DNA of 64,000 nucleotides, taken from positions 1-64,000 of the forward strand of contig JAETOQ010000001.1 of assembly GCA_021771635.1 (NCBI GenBank). Reading direction: 5' to 3'. Numbering within the stretch: position 1 is the stretch's first letter; the number at the start of each line of letters is the position of its first letter. This stretch comes from Oscillospiraceae bacterium (GTDB lineage: Bacteria > Bacillota > Clostridia > Oscillospirales > Oscillospiraceae). Below the pieces are notes generated by a model, which saw only the letters and a list, made by a program, of their open reading frames with translations, was not told the DNA's origin and did not search any database. Below, one piece after another: positions 24,414-32,548 of this stretch. A program made the translations under genes and the position numbers.

Positions 24414-24523
24414 TGGGCTGTTCCCCTTTCTTTATTATGGGTCTATTCTAGCACAGCGGCCGGAATCGCGCCACCGCATCTGTGCGGAACCTCCGCAACC
24501 AGAAGTGGAAGGTATAAAAGGTA

Positions 24524-24556
24524 TAAAAAGAAGAGGCGCGGAAGCGCCTCTTCTCG
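24524..24556 (-). terminator. fba terminator
   Basis: On the minus strand GAAGAGGCGC, TTCC, GCGCCTCTTC is followed by TTTTTATACC. It sits about 20 bases past the fba stop. Confidence 0.9.
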
Positions 24557-24576
24557 AAAAGATCCAGCTCGTATTT

Positions 24577-25545
24577 TTAGAAAGCCTTGTGGTCGCAGCC
24601 CAGAACGTCCACGATCTTGTGGGCCACCATGTCCTTGATGGCCTGACGGGCGGGCTTCAGGTACTGACGGGGATCGAAGTGGTCGGGATGCTCCGCCATG
24701 TACTTGCGGATGCAGGCGGTCATGGCCAGACGCAGGTCGGAGTCGATGTTGATCTTGCAGACGGACATGGTAGCGGCCTTGCGCAGCTGCTCCTCGGGAA
24801 TGCCCACGGCATCGGGCATATTGCCGCCGTTCTCGTTGATGATCTTCACGAACTCCTGAGGCACGGAGGAAGAGCCGTGCAGGACGATGGGGAAGCCGGG
24901 CAGGCGCTTGGAGACCTCCTCCAGCACGTCAAAGCGCAGCGGGGGCGGGACCAGAATGCCCTTCTCATTGCGGGTGCACTGGGCGGCGGTGAACTTGTAA
25001 GCGCCGTGGCTGGTGCCGATGGCGATGGCCAGGGAGTCGCAGCCGGTCTTGGAGACGAATTCCTCGACCTCCTCGGGGCGGGTATAGGAGGAATCCTCAG
25101 CGGAGACCTTCACCTCGTCCTCCACGCCGGCCAGGGTGCCCAGCTCGGCCTCGACCACCACGCCGTGGTCGTGAGCGTACTCGACGACCTTCTTGGTGAT
25201 CTCAATGTTCTCGGCGAAGGGCTTGCTGGAGGCGTCGATCATGACGGAGGTAAAGCCGCCGTCGATGCAGCTCTTGCAGGTCTCAAAGCTGTCGCCGTGG
25301 TCCAGATGCAGGCAGATGGGCAGGCCGGTCTCGATGACGGCGGCCTCCACCAGCTTCATCAGATAGGTGTGGTTGGCATAGGCGCGGGCGCCCTTGGACA
25401 CCTGCAGGATCAGGGGAGCCTCCAGGTCCTTGGCGGCCTCGGTGATACCCTGCACGATCTCCATGTTGTTGACGTTGAAAGCACCAATGGCATAGCCGCC
25501 GTTGTAGGCTTTCTTAAACATCTCGGTAGAAGTAACCAATGGCAT
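24577..25545 (-). CDS. fba: Class II fructose-1,6-bisphosphate aldolase
   Basis: Zinc-dependent aldolase that splits fructose-1,6-bisphosphate in glycolysis. The 322-aa protein shows YAIGAFNVNNMEIVQ, the zinc and catalytic region CLHLDHGDSFETCKSCIDGGF, VEAELGTLAGVEDE, AIAIGTSHGAYK (second zinc His) and VLHGSSSVP, with NIDSDLRLAMT near the end. All active-site blocks are present. ATG 25545 (MPLVTS) has AGGAG at 9 bases; the in-frame ATG at 25554 is too close to it. It is divergent from the phosphofructokinase gene, giving a paired glycolytic unit. Confidence 0.97.
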   Translation of the reverse strand: MPLVTSTEMFKKAYNGGYAIGAFNVNNMEIVQGITEAAKDLEAPLILQVSKGARAYANHTYLMKLVEAAVIETGLPICLHLDHGDSFETCKSCIDGGFTSVMIDASSKPFAENIEITKKVVEYAHDHGVVVEAELGTLAGVEDEVKVSAEDSSYTRPEEVEEFVSKTGCDSLAIAIGTSHGAYKFTAAQCTRNEKGILVPPPLRFDVLEEVSKRLPGFPIVLHGSSSVPQEFVKIINENGGNMPDAVGIPEEQLRKAATMSVCKINIDSDLRLAMTACIRKYMAEHPDHFDPRQYLKPARQAIKDMVAHKIVDVLGCDHKAF

Positions 25546-25669
25546 AATGATCATCTCCTGTTTTATTTTGTCCCGCCTGCCGCTCCCACGCTTTCCCAGA
25601 TGGAAAAGCGCTCGTTAACGGATTGTCAAATCCGGGGAATCAAACAGACGAAAACGATTTTCTTTTATG

Positions 25670-25729
25670 ATAATATCACAAAAAAATTAAAATGCAAGTA
25701 TTTACAATTCTTTTTTTCAATGATATGAT
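25670..25729. promoter_or_regulatory. Divergent fba/pfk promoters
   Basis: For pfk (+): TTTACA at 25701-25706 and TATGAT at 25724-25729, spaced 17. For fba (-): TTGCAT at 25692-25697 and TATTAT at 25670-25675 (read on the minus strand), spaced 16. The two promoters lie back to back within 60 bases, so a shared regulator could act on both. The rest of the 240-base gap shows no gene. Confidence 0.65.
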
Positions 25730-25785
25730 AAGTACGCTAATTTTCCCGTGAGAGATCAACATATTTTTTGAGGAGGCTTTTTCCC

Positions 25786-27024
25786 ATGAGTGAGCTGAAA
25801 GGCGCATGCATCGTCGGCCAGTCCGGCGGTCCCACTTCCGTCATCAACGCCAGCGTGTACGGCGTCATCGACACCGCTTTGAAAAACCCCAACATCACCC
25901 GGGTTCTGGGCGCGGAGCACGGCATCAAGGGCGTTCTGAACGACCGCCTGTTCGATATGGGCCAGGAGGATCCCGCCGAACTGGAGCTGCTGAAGTACAC
26001 CCCCTCTTCCGCCCTGGGCTCCTGCCGCTATAAGATGGCCGATCCCGATGTGGACGACACCGACTACAAGCGTATCCTGGAGATCTTCAAGAAGTACGAT
26101 GTCCGCTACTTCTTCTACAACGGCGGCAACGACTCCATGGATACCTGCAACAAGATCTCCAAGTATATGCAGAAGGTTGGCTATGAGTGCCGCGTGATGG
26201 GTGTGCCCAAGACCATCGACAACGACCTGTACGGCACCGACCACTGCCCCGGCTTTGCCTCTGCCGCCAAGTATATCGCCACCAGCTGCATGGAGGTCTA
26301 TCAGGACGCCCGCGTGTATGACACCGGCATGGTCTGCATCATCGAGATCATGGGCCGCCACGCCGGCTGGCTGGCCGGCGCCGCCGCCCTGGCCACCGCC
26401 TACGGCGCGGGCCCCGACCTGGTGTACCTCCCCGAGGTGGACTTTGACATGGACGCCTTCCTGGCGGATGTGGAGCGCATCTACAAGGAGAAGGGCAACT
26501 GCATGGTGGCTGTCTCCGAGGGCATCCACTACGCCGACGGCTCCTTCGTCTCCGAGGCCAAGACCTCTGCCACCGATGGCTTCGGCCACGCCCAGCTGGG
26601 CGGTCTGGCCGCCACCCTGGCCCAGATCGTCAAGGAGAGGACCGGCGCCAAGGTCCGGGGCATCGAGCTGAGCCTGCTGCAGCGCTGCGGCGCCCACCTG
26701 GCCTCTGAGACCGACATCGAGGAGTCCTACATGTCCGGCAAGGCCGCCGTGGAGAACGCCGTCAACGGCATCACCGACAAGATGGTGGGCTTTGAGCGTT
26801 CCTATGAGGACGGCAAGTACGTCTGCAAGACCAAGCTGCTGGGCCTGACCGATGTGGCCAACACCGAGAAGAAGGTTCCCATGGAGTGGATCAACGCCGC
26901 CCACAACGGCGTGGAGAAGCCCTTTATCGACTACGTGCTGCCCCTGATCCAGGGCGAGCCCAAGCTGCCCAAGCAGGATTCCCTGCCCCGCTTCGCCAAG
27001 CTGAAGAAGGTCCTAGCGAAATAA
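25786..27024 (+). CDS. 6-phosphofructokinase, probably pyrophosphate-dependent
   Basis: A 412-aa PFK-family enzyme that phosphorylates fructose-6-phosphate. The phosphate-donor loop reads YNGGNDSMDT, where ATP enzymes have GGDGS: the second Asp position blocks ATP. The next signature is GVPKTIDNDL with Lys instead of the Gly found in ATP enzymes. These two changes are the known marks of PPi-dependent PFK. MGRHAGWLAG supports the family. ATG 25786 follows GAGGAGG. If PPi is used, the step is reversible. The donor is inferred from residues only. Confidence 0.9.
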   Translation: MSELKGACIVGQSGGPTSVINASVYGVIDTALKNPNITRVLGAEHGIKGVLNDRLFDMGQEDPAELELLKYTPSSALGSCRYKMADPDVDDTDYKRILEIFKKYDVRYFFYNGGNDSMDTCNKISKYMQKVGYECRVMGVPKTIDNDLYGTDHCPGFASAAKYIATSCMEVYQDARVYDTGMVCIIEIMGRHAGWLAGAAALATAYGAGPDLVYLPEVDFDMDAFLADVERIYKEKGNCMVAVSEGIHYADGSFVSEAKTSATDGFGHAQLGGLAATLAQIVKERTGAKVRGIELSLLQRCGAHLASETDIEESYMSGKAAVENAVNGITDKMVGFERSYEDGKYVCKTKLLGLTDVANTEKKVPMEWINAAHNGVEKPFIDYVLPLIQGEPKLPKQDSLPRFAKLKKVLAK

Positions 27025-27054
27025 GAAAAACCAGTCTCCTGGTCAAAGACAGCC

Positions 27055-27092
27055 AAGCGGCACATGGACATGCGTCCATGTGCCGCTTTTTG
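27055..27092 (+). terminator. pfk terminator
   Basis: AAGCGGCACATGGAC (27055-27069) pairs perfectly with GTCCATGTGCCGCTT (27074-27088), then TTTGG. Confidence 0.9.
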
Positions 27093-27126
27093 GTATTTTC
27101 TGTTTTTCCGGAAAATCCCTTGTTTT

Positions 27127-27154
27127 TTCGACAGGAAATGTATTATGATATAAT
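27127..27154 (+). promoter_or_regulatory. Promoter of the SLH-deacetylase gene
   Basis: TTCGAC at 27127-27132 and a consensus TATAAT at 27149-27154, spaced 16. The -10 overlaps the first bases of the following dyad. Confidence 0.5.
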
Positions 27155-27240
27155 ACCATCGATTAACAAGGGGAAACACGCCTGCCAGCATTTGTTTTAG
27201 CCCCGAAAAACCGTATTTCCCCTTGTCAATTGATGGTATT
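27152..27240. repeat. Long imperfect inverted repeat in the leader
   Basis: Arms of 29 bases, 27152-27180 and 27212-27240, match at about 26 positions (AATACCATC.ATT.ACAAGGGGAAA). The 31-base centre has no notable content. It lies in the transcribed leader of the deacetylase gene at 27302. It may be a small mobile fold-back element or a regulatory hairpin. Confidence 0.7.
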
Positions 27241-27301
27241 GTCGATGTAAGGCGGCGTGTGCCGCCTTTTCCCGCGGATCACGGAAAGGAAAGGAGTTCT
27301 T

Positions 27302-28657
27302 ATGAAACTGTGCCGAAGGGCCGTGCCTCTTCTGCTGGCGCTGGCCCTGATCTTTGGCGTGCTGTCCCCTGCTGCGTCGGCGGCGGGATATACGGATGTG
27401 CCATGCACCCATTGGGCCTATGCCGATATCATGGAGCTGCAAAAGCGGGGCTTGATCCAGGGAAGCGGCGGGAAGTTCCATCCCGGCGAGGCCATCAGCC
27501 AGCAGGCTTTTTTATCCATGGTATGCCGGGCGGCGGGGCTGGATGACCGGAAGCTGCAAAGCGGCGCCAACTGGGCGGACCCCGCCATCGCCTATGCCAT
27601 CTATCAGGGCTGGTGTGACGAGGAGGAGATCACCGCCACCAGCCGCACCACGGCCATCTCCCGAGAGATGGCCGCAAAGCTTCTGGTGGGTGCCCTGTTC
27701 CCGGAGGCGCTGGACCGGAAGCGGACAGAGACCGGCTTTTCCGACCAGGCGCGCATCAGCCCGGACCGGCGGCCCTATGTGGGAGCCGCAGCGGCCCTTG
27801 GCCTGATCGGCGGCTATGAGGATGGCCGCTTCGATCCTCAGGGCAGCCTGACCCGTGCCTCGGCGGCGGCGCTGCTGTGCCGCGCCCTGCGGCTGCTGGA
27901 GCGGGATGCCGCTCCAGTGGGTGCCTCCGTCCAGGTGCCGGTGCTCATGTATCACGACGTCTCCTACCTGGGGTACGGCTATTCCAAGACGCCGGAGGTC
28001 TTCAAAGCACAGATGCAGGAGCTGAAAGACGCCGGTTTCCACACGGTCTTTTTCTCCCAGCTGGTGGACTACGTGGAAAATGGAACACCACTCCCCTCCA
28101 AGCCCATCGTCATCACCCTGGACGACGGCTACCGGACCAATTATCAGTACGTCTACCCCATTTTGCAGGAGTTGGACATGAAGGCGGAGATCTCCCTCAT
28201 CGGCGGAGCCATGCAGTACGCCCGCTGGGGCCTGAAATGGGACGAGGTCCAGGAGATGGCGGACAGCGGCCTGGTGTGCTTCCAGGCCCACACCCATGAG
28301 ATGCACAGCGACCTGTCCGACAGCGGCGGCAGATTGGGCGTTTTGAAAAGCCCCAACGAAAGCTGGCAGGCCTATGTAGAGGCTCTTGGGGCGGATACCA
28401 TCAAGATCCTGGACACCATCGAGACCAGGATCGGCGTACGTCCCATCGTGTACACCTATCCCCGGGGCAAGTGGAACACCATGGCGGAGGCGGTCTCCGC
28501 CAGCCTTGGCTGCAAGGTCAGCCTGACCACCAAGGATGGTGTGGCGGTGGTCAGGCAGGGCGATCCCTCCTCCCTGCGGCTGATGGACCGCGTCGGTATG
28601 GACTTTCTCAACGGCAGCGTGGTCAGCGTCCTGAAAAAATACGGCTACAAGGGATAA
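27302..28657 (+). CDS. SLH-domain exported polysaccharide deacetylase
   Basis: A 451-aa exported enzyme. It has a signal peptide (to ASAAG near 28), SLH repeats (about residues 28-205; FHPGEAISQQAFLSMVCRAAG, FDPQGSLTRASAAALLCRAL), and a NodB domain from about 215. NodB motifs: VLMYHDVS, ITLDDGYRTNY (metal Asp pair) and QAHTHEMHSD (His-x-x-x-His), and TYPRGKWNTMAEAV. It probably deacetylates a wall or capsule glycan at the cell surface. ATG 27302 follows AAAGGAG. A long inverted repeat lies in its leader. It shares the SLH layout with the GH18 gene at 21726. Confidence 0.9.
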   Translation: MKLCRRAVPLLLALALIFGVLSPAASAAGYTDVPCTHWAYADIMELQKRGLIQGSGGKFHPGEAISQQAFLSMVCRAAGLDDRKLQSGANWADPAIAYAIYQGWCDEEEITATSRTTAISREMAAKLLVGALFPEALDRKRTETGFSDQARISPDRRPYVGAAAALGLIGGYEDGRFDPQGSLTRASAAALLCRALRLLERDAAPVGASVQVPVLMYHDVSYLGYGYSKTPEVFKAQMQELKDAGFHTVFFSQLVDYVENGTPLPSKPIVITLDDGYRTNYQYVYPILQELDMKAEISLIGGAMQYARWGLKWDEVQEMADSGLVCFQAHTHEMHSDLSDSGGRLGVLKSPNESWQAYVEALGADTIKILDTIETRIGVRPIVYTYPRGKWNTMAEAVSASLGCKVSLTTKDGVAVVRQGDPSSLRLMDRVGMDFLNGSVVSVLKKYGYKG

Positions 28658-28692
28658 ACAACAGCGCGGGAACTTCCCGCGCTGTTGTTTTC
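28657..28692. terminator. Bidirectional terminator between deacetylase and coaX
   Basis: AACAACAGCGCGGG pairs with CCCGCGCTGTTGTT (28676-28689) around AACTT, with TTTTC on the plus side. It separates the two convergent genes. Confidence 0.9.
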
Positions 28693-28707
28693 TAAACTTA
28701 CCGATAT

Positions 28708-29478
28708 TTACCGGTTCTTCTGATAGATGCTCCAAAGTCCCTCCATCAGGAGGTACTTGTCGTAGACGATCCTGTTCCGGCAGTAGCGCACGATGACCGG
28801 CGCGTTGCCGCCCGTGGCCACCACGCTGACCTCCTTCCCGGGGAATTCCTGCCGGATGCGGTCGATGATGCCGTCCAGCATTCCGGCGGTGCCGTAGACG
28901 ATGCCGGAGCGCATGCAGTCCTCCGTATTCTTGCCGATCAGGGCCTTTGGGTGCTGGAGGGAGATGTCCGGCAGCTGAGCCGCCCGGCGGCTGAGGGCCT
29001 CCAGAGACACATTGACTCCTGGCAGCAGCAGTCCGCCCTCGTAGGTCCGCCCCTCCGAGATCACGCCGATGGTGGTGGCGGTGCCCATGTCGATGGTGAT
29101 GATGGGCGGCTGGAATTTTTCCAGCGCCGCCACCGCGTCTGCCACAATGTCCGCGCCCACCTGTGTCTGGACCGTCAGGCGGATGTTCAGTCCCGTTCTG
29201 ACACCGGGTCCCACCACCATGGGCGGCTTGCCCAGAAGCCGTGTCAGGGCCTTTTCCATCATGAAGTTCAGCGGCGGCACCACACTGCACAAAATCGCGC
29301 CGGTGACATCTGTGTATTGAAAGTGATACAGCGTGAACAGATTCATCAGATCAATGCTGATCTGATCGGCGGTCTTGCGGCTGTCCGTGTCCAGGGAGGC
29401 CAGAAACCGCAGGTTTTTCTCCCTGTCGAACAGCCCTACGGAGGTATTGGAGTTCCCCACATCAATTGCCAGAAGCAT
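28708..29478 (-). CDS. coaX: Type III pantothenate kinase
   Basis: CoaX phosphorylates pantothenate, the first step to coenzyme A. The 256-aa protein has the ASKHA phosphate loops: MLLAIDVGNSNTSVG at the start and TIDMGTATTIGVIS at about residue 128, along with GADIVADAVAA, GGLLLPGVN and GTAGMLDGIID. Length and order match the type III family. ATG 29478 follows GGAGG; an upstream frame extension is not supported. It stands alone. Confidence 0.96.
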   Translation of the reverse strand: MLLAIDVGNSNTSVGLFDREKNLRFLASLDTDSRKTADQISIDLMNLFTLYHFQYTDVTGAILCSVVPPLNFMMEKALTRLLGKPPMVVGPGVRTGLNIRLTVQTQVGADIVADAVAALEKFQPPIITIDMGTATTIGVISEGRTYEGGLLLPGVNVSLEALSRRAAQLPDISLQHPKALIGKNTEDCMRSGIVYGTAGMLDGIIDRIRQEFPGKEVSVVATGGNAPVIVRYCRNRIVYDKYLLMEGLWSIYQKNR

Positions 29479-29600
29479 AAGATCCTCCTCGCTTGTAAGC
29501 ATCCTGTTTTTTCTCTATGGTATCACGACTTTCAGCCGCTTGCAAGTGTCCATGCTTCCGTAAAATCGAAAAGCCATTGCCCCTCCGCCGCCGATCGTGG

Positions 29601-29825
29601 ATCTAGGGCAACCCCGCACAAATGCATTGGCGGCGCTCTGTGGAAATTTTGCGCCATCCATGCGTTACAATTTTTTGAAATACGCCAGCCTCGGCCCAAA
29701 GGAACAGGCCTCGGCAGACCTCACGGTATGATGTGAGGCCAGTATTCCTGCAAAATTGCGCCCTTGTCTGACGCAAAATTTGCTCGCAAACCGCTCTTGC
29801 TGCATGATGCGGTGTTGCCCTAGAT
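29601..29825. mobile_element. Possible MITE with 18-bp inverted ends
   Basis: The ends ATCTAGGGCAACCCCGCA (29601-29618) and the complement of 29808-29825 match at 17 of 18 positions, with looser pairing continuing inward (ATGCATTGGCGG with CCGCTCTTGCTGCAT). The 225-bp interior has no gene and contains a GACCTCAC/GTGAGGC hairpin. No clear target duplication is seen beyond a 2-base AT. It fills the gap between coaX and ogt. Confidence 0.65.
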
Positions 29826-29859
29826 AGCAGAGCGTGCTCTCCATGTCGAAAAAAATCAG

Positions 29860-29888
29860 TTGAAATCGTACGTTTGTTCTGGTATCAT
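29860..29888 (+). promoter_or_regulatory. ogt promoter
   Basis: TTGAAA at 29860-29865 and TATCAT at 29883-29888, spaced 17, followed by A/T-rich sequence and the AAAGGAG of ogt. Confidence 0.55.
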
Positions 29889-29935
29889 ATAGAATATAAA
29901 ACAGACAAGCATTGCGGAGAAAGGAGTCCGACACC

Positions 29936-30466
29936 ATGACCTATTTGACCACGATCTCCTCCCCGGTGGGACCGCTGCATCTGGCTTCCGACGGTTCCTC
30001 CATCACCGGCCTGTGGATGGAAGGGCAAAAATATTTTGCCGCCACTCTGACGGGTGAGACACAGAAGGCACCAGAGCTGCCGGTATTCCGGCAGGCGGCT
30101 GCGTGGCTGGATGCCTACTTCTCCGGGGAGGTCCCCCCTGCTCTGCCGCCCCTGGCTCCCCAGGGCAGCCCCTTCCGCCAGGCGGTATGGAAGCTGCTTC
30201 TGGAGATCCCACGGGGGCAGACCACCACCTATGGCGCCCTGGCGCAAAAACTGCGGAATCAGGGCATTTCCGCCGCGCCCCAGGCGGTGGGCGGCGCCGT
30301 GGGACACAACCCCATTTCCATCCTGATCCCCTGCCACCGGGTGGTGGGCGCCGGCGGCAGCCTGACGGGCTACGCCGGTGGCATCGCCGCCAAGCAACAG
30401 CTGCTGGAATTGGAGGGTGTGGATCTCAACGGTTTCTTCGTGCCAAAGAAAGGGACGGCGCTGTGA
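29936..30466 (+). CDS. ogt: Methylated-DNA--protein-cysteine methyltransferase
   Basis: A 176-aa suicide enzyme that takes the methyl group from O6-methylguanine. The active site PCHRVVGAGGSLTGYAGG is near residue 131, with the helix-turn-helix region QAVWKLLLEIPRGQTTTYGALA before it and QAVGGAVGHNPI. The arginine finger region is normal. ATG 29936 follows AAAGGAG at 9 bases. Its stop overlaps the start of the next gene. Confidence 0.96.
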   Translation: MTYLTTISSPVGPLHLASDGSSITGLWMEGQKYFAATLTGETQKAPELPVFRQAAAWLDAYFSGEVPPALPPLAPQGSPFRQAVWKLLLEIPRGQTTTYGALAQKLRNQGISAAPQAVGGAVGHNPISILIPCHRVVGAGGSLTGYAGGIAAKQQLLELEGVDLNGFFVPKKGTAL

Positions 30467-30807
30467 GCGAGGAAAAGCGTTTGAAGAAGATGATCCTTCC
30501 AAACATTTTCTCCGGCGGCTCCTCTTCCCTGTACCGAAAGACGGATAACGATCCTGCTCCCGGTCAGTACCCATGCCCCTGCTGCGGCTGCAAAACCTTC
30601 TCGATTCCTGCGGCTGAGGCCGTGGCCTACATCTGTCCGGTCTGTATGTGGGAGAACGACGTGTTCACCACCTCTGATGACGAACCCAGTGACGAAAATC
30701 ACGGCTTGACATTGAACCAAGGACGGGCGGCCTATAAAAAGTTTGGGGCCGTCCGGCCTGAGCTTCTCCCCTATGCCAGGAAACCCTTGCCGGAGGAACT
30801 GAAGTGA
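30463..30807 (+). CDS. CPCC-type cysteine-rich protein
   Basis: A 114-aa protein with a zinc-ribbon-like core: PCPCCGCKTFS followed by YICPVCMWENDVFTT. This pattern, two Cys clusters around an aromatic WEND, is the CPCC family mark. The GTG start at 30463 overlaps the ogt stop, so the two are an operon. It ends with PEELK. CPCC proteins are of unknown function; the link to ogt suggests only shared regulation. Confidence 0.8.
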   Translation: MSEEKRLKKMILPNIFSGGSSSLYRKTDNDPAPGQYPCPCCGCKTFSIPAAEAVAYICPVCMWENDVFTTSDDEPSDENHGLTLNQGRAAYKKFGAVRPELLPYARKPLPEELK

Positions 30808-30813
30808 TAGCAA

Positions 30814-30853
30814 AAGCAGGCATTGGCGCTTTGCCAATGCCTGCTCAATTTTT
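30814..30853 (+). terminator. ogt operon terminator
   Basis: GCAGGCATTGGC (30816-30827) pairs with GCCAATGCCTGC (30833-30844), followed by TCAATTTTT. The tail touches the 3' end of spoIVA on the other strand. Confidence 0.88.
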
Positions 30854-32327
30854 ACAGAATGATGCAGATCAGTCCCCCGCTGCCCTCGTTGATGATGCGA
30901 GTCAGTGTCTCCTGAAGCTTTTTCCGGGCGTCCTCCGGCATCCGCTTCAACTTGGTCTGGAGGTCGTCGTTCACCAGCTCGTGGAAGCTGCGGCCGAAGA
31001 TGTTGGACTGCCAGATCTTGCTGGTGTCCCCCTCAAACTCTTGGAGCAGATAGTTCACCATGTCCTCGGACTGCTTCTCGTTGCCCACGATGGGGCTGAC
31101 GGCGGTCTCGATGTCCGCCCGGATCATGTGGATGCTGGGGGCGCTGGCCTTCAGCCGGACGCCGTAGCGCCCGCCCTGCTTCATGATCTCCGGCTCCTCC
31201 AGCTTCAGCTCGTCGATGCCTGGGACCACGATGCCGTAGCCCGTCTCCCGCACGTCCCGCAGGGCGCCCGCCACCTTGTCATACTCCGCCTTGACCTCCG
31301 CCAGGCGTGTCAGCAGACTCATCAGGTCACCGTCGTCCGCCACCTCGAAGCCGGACTGCTCCGACAGGGTGTGGTAGAACAGCTCCCTGGGCAGGCACAG
31401 GTTTGCGGTAGCCACACCTGTGCCCAGGTCGATGCCGGTGATCTTGGCCTCACTGATATTCTCGCAGCTGCCCAGGGCGGCGATGACGCCGTCCACCTCC
31501 CGGATGTGGCGCAGCTCCGCCGTTCCCTGGCGCACCGCGTCATACAGGCCCGCCTTGATGGGGTGATCCGCCGGGAGGGCGTCCACCCAGGGGGGTAGGA
31601 AGAGGTCCAGCTCCTGCATGGGGAACTCGTAGAGGACGGCCTTCAAAATGTCCGCCACATCTTCCTCCCCCAGCTCCAGGCAGTTCACAGGTATACAATT
31701 GACCTCATACCGGGAGGCGATGTCCCGGCTGATAGCCTCCGCCCGGTCGGACCTGGGGTCCGCGGAGTTCAGCAGGACGATGAAGGGCTTTCCCAGCTCC
31801 TGAAGCTCCCGGATCACCCGCTCCTCCGCCTCCAAGTAATCCTCCCGGGGGATATCCGCCACTGTGCCGTCGGTGGTGATAACGATGCCGATGGTGGAGT
31901 GCTCGGCGATGACCTTCCGGGTTCCGATCTCCGCCGCCTCGGTCATGGGGATCTCGTGGTCGTACCAGGGGGTGGTGACCATGCGGGGCGCGTCGTCCTC
32001 GAACTGGCCGATGGCGCCCTTCACCATGTAGCCCACGCAGTCGATGAGGCGCACAGAGAAGGCCGCGCCGCCCTCCAGCTGGATCTGGGCCGCCTCCTCG
32101 GGGACGAATTTCGGCTCCGCCGTCATGATGGTCCGTCCGGAGCCGCTCTGAGGCAGTTCGTCCCTGGCCCGCTCCTTGCGGTAGACATTTTCGATGTTGG
32201 GGATCACCTGTGTCTCCATGAACCGCTTGATAAAGGTGGACTTGCCGGTCCGCACCGGTCCCACCACGCCGATGTAAATATCTCCCGCTGTGCGGGTGGC
32301 GATATTCTGATAGATACTGGTATTCAT
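30852..32327 (-). CDS. spoIVA: Stage IV sporulation protein A
   Basis: SpoIVA is an ATPase that polymerises on the outer forespore membrane to form the coat base. The 491-aa protein has Walker A GPVRTGKSTFIKRF near residue 24, ELPQSGSGRTIMTAEPKFVP, VRLIDCVGYMVKGAIG, TTPWYDHEIP, and the NSADPRS nucleotide loop. The C-terminus (GRSFHELVNDDL ... GSGGLICIIL) is the SpoVM-binding end in Bacillus. ATG 32327 begins the conserved MNTSIYQNIATRT. It is divergent from the ABC transporter. Its partner SpoVM lies at 36547-36621. Confidence 0.98.
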   Translation of the reverse strand: MNTSIYQNIATRTAGDIYIGVVGPVRTGKSTFIKRFMETQVIPNIENVYRKERARDELPQSGSGRTIMTAEPKFVPEEAAQIQLEGGAAFSVRLIDCVGYMVKGAIGQFEDDAPRMVTTPWYDHEIPMTEAAEIGTRKVIAEHSTIGIVITTDGTVADIPREDYLEAEERVIRELQELGKPFIVLLNSADPRSDRAEAISRDIASRYEVNCIPVNCLELGEEDVADILKAVLYEFPMQELDLFLPPWVDALPADHPIKAGLYDAVRQGTAELRHIREVDGVIAALGSCENISEAKITGIDLGTGVATANLCLPRELFYHTLSEQSGFEVADDGDLMSLLTRLAEVKAEYDKVAGALRDVRETGYGIVVPGIDELKLEEPEIMKQGGRYGVRLKASAPSIHMIRADIETAVSPIVGNEKQSEDMVNYLLQEFEGDTSKIWQSNIFGRSFHELVNDDLQTKLKRMPEDARKKLQETLTRIINEGSGGLICIIL

Positions 32328-32467
32328 AGCATCCCGTCCTTTTTCCGCTCCATATTCATGTTCCCACTCTATGTCCGCCGTCCCAAAAGTATGACAGCCC
32401 GTCTTTCTTTGGAGGATTTGCACAAAAAGATGCCTGCTTCTTTCTCTTACTTCCGTCAATTTCTGTA

Positions 32468-32496
32468 TTTACACAATTAATTTAGCATGGTAAACT
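32468..32496 (+). promoter_or_regulatory. ABC transporter operon promoter
   Basis: TTTACA at 32468-32473 and TAAACT at 32491-32496 with 17-base spacing, upstream of the substrate-binding protein. Confidence 0.5.
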
Positions 32497-32548
32497 ACTA
32501 ATGAATTAAACGAGCGGTGTCTCCGCCCGGAAATTTGGAGGATTGAAG

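Noticed and set aside
25756-26904. 382-codon minus-strand frame opposite the phosphofructokinase
   Set aside because: Gly/Val/Ala/His-rich shadow of a highly biased gene.
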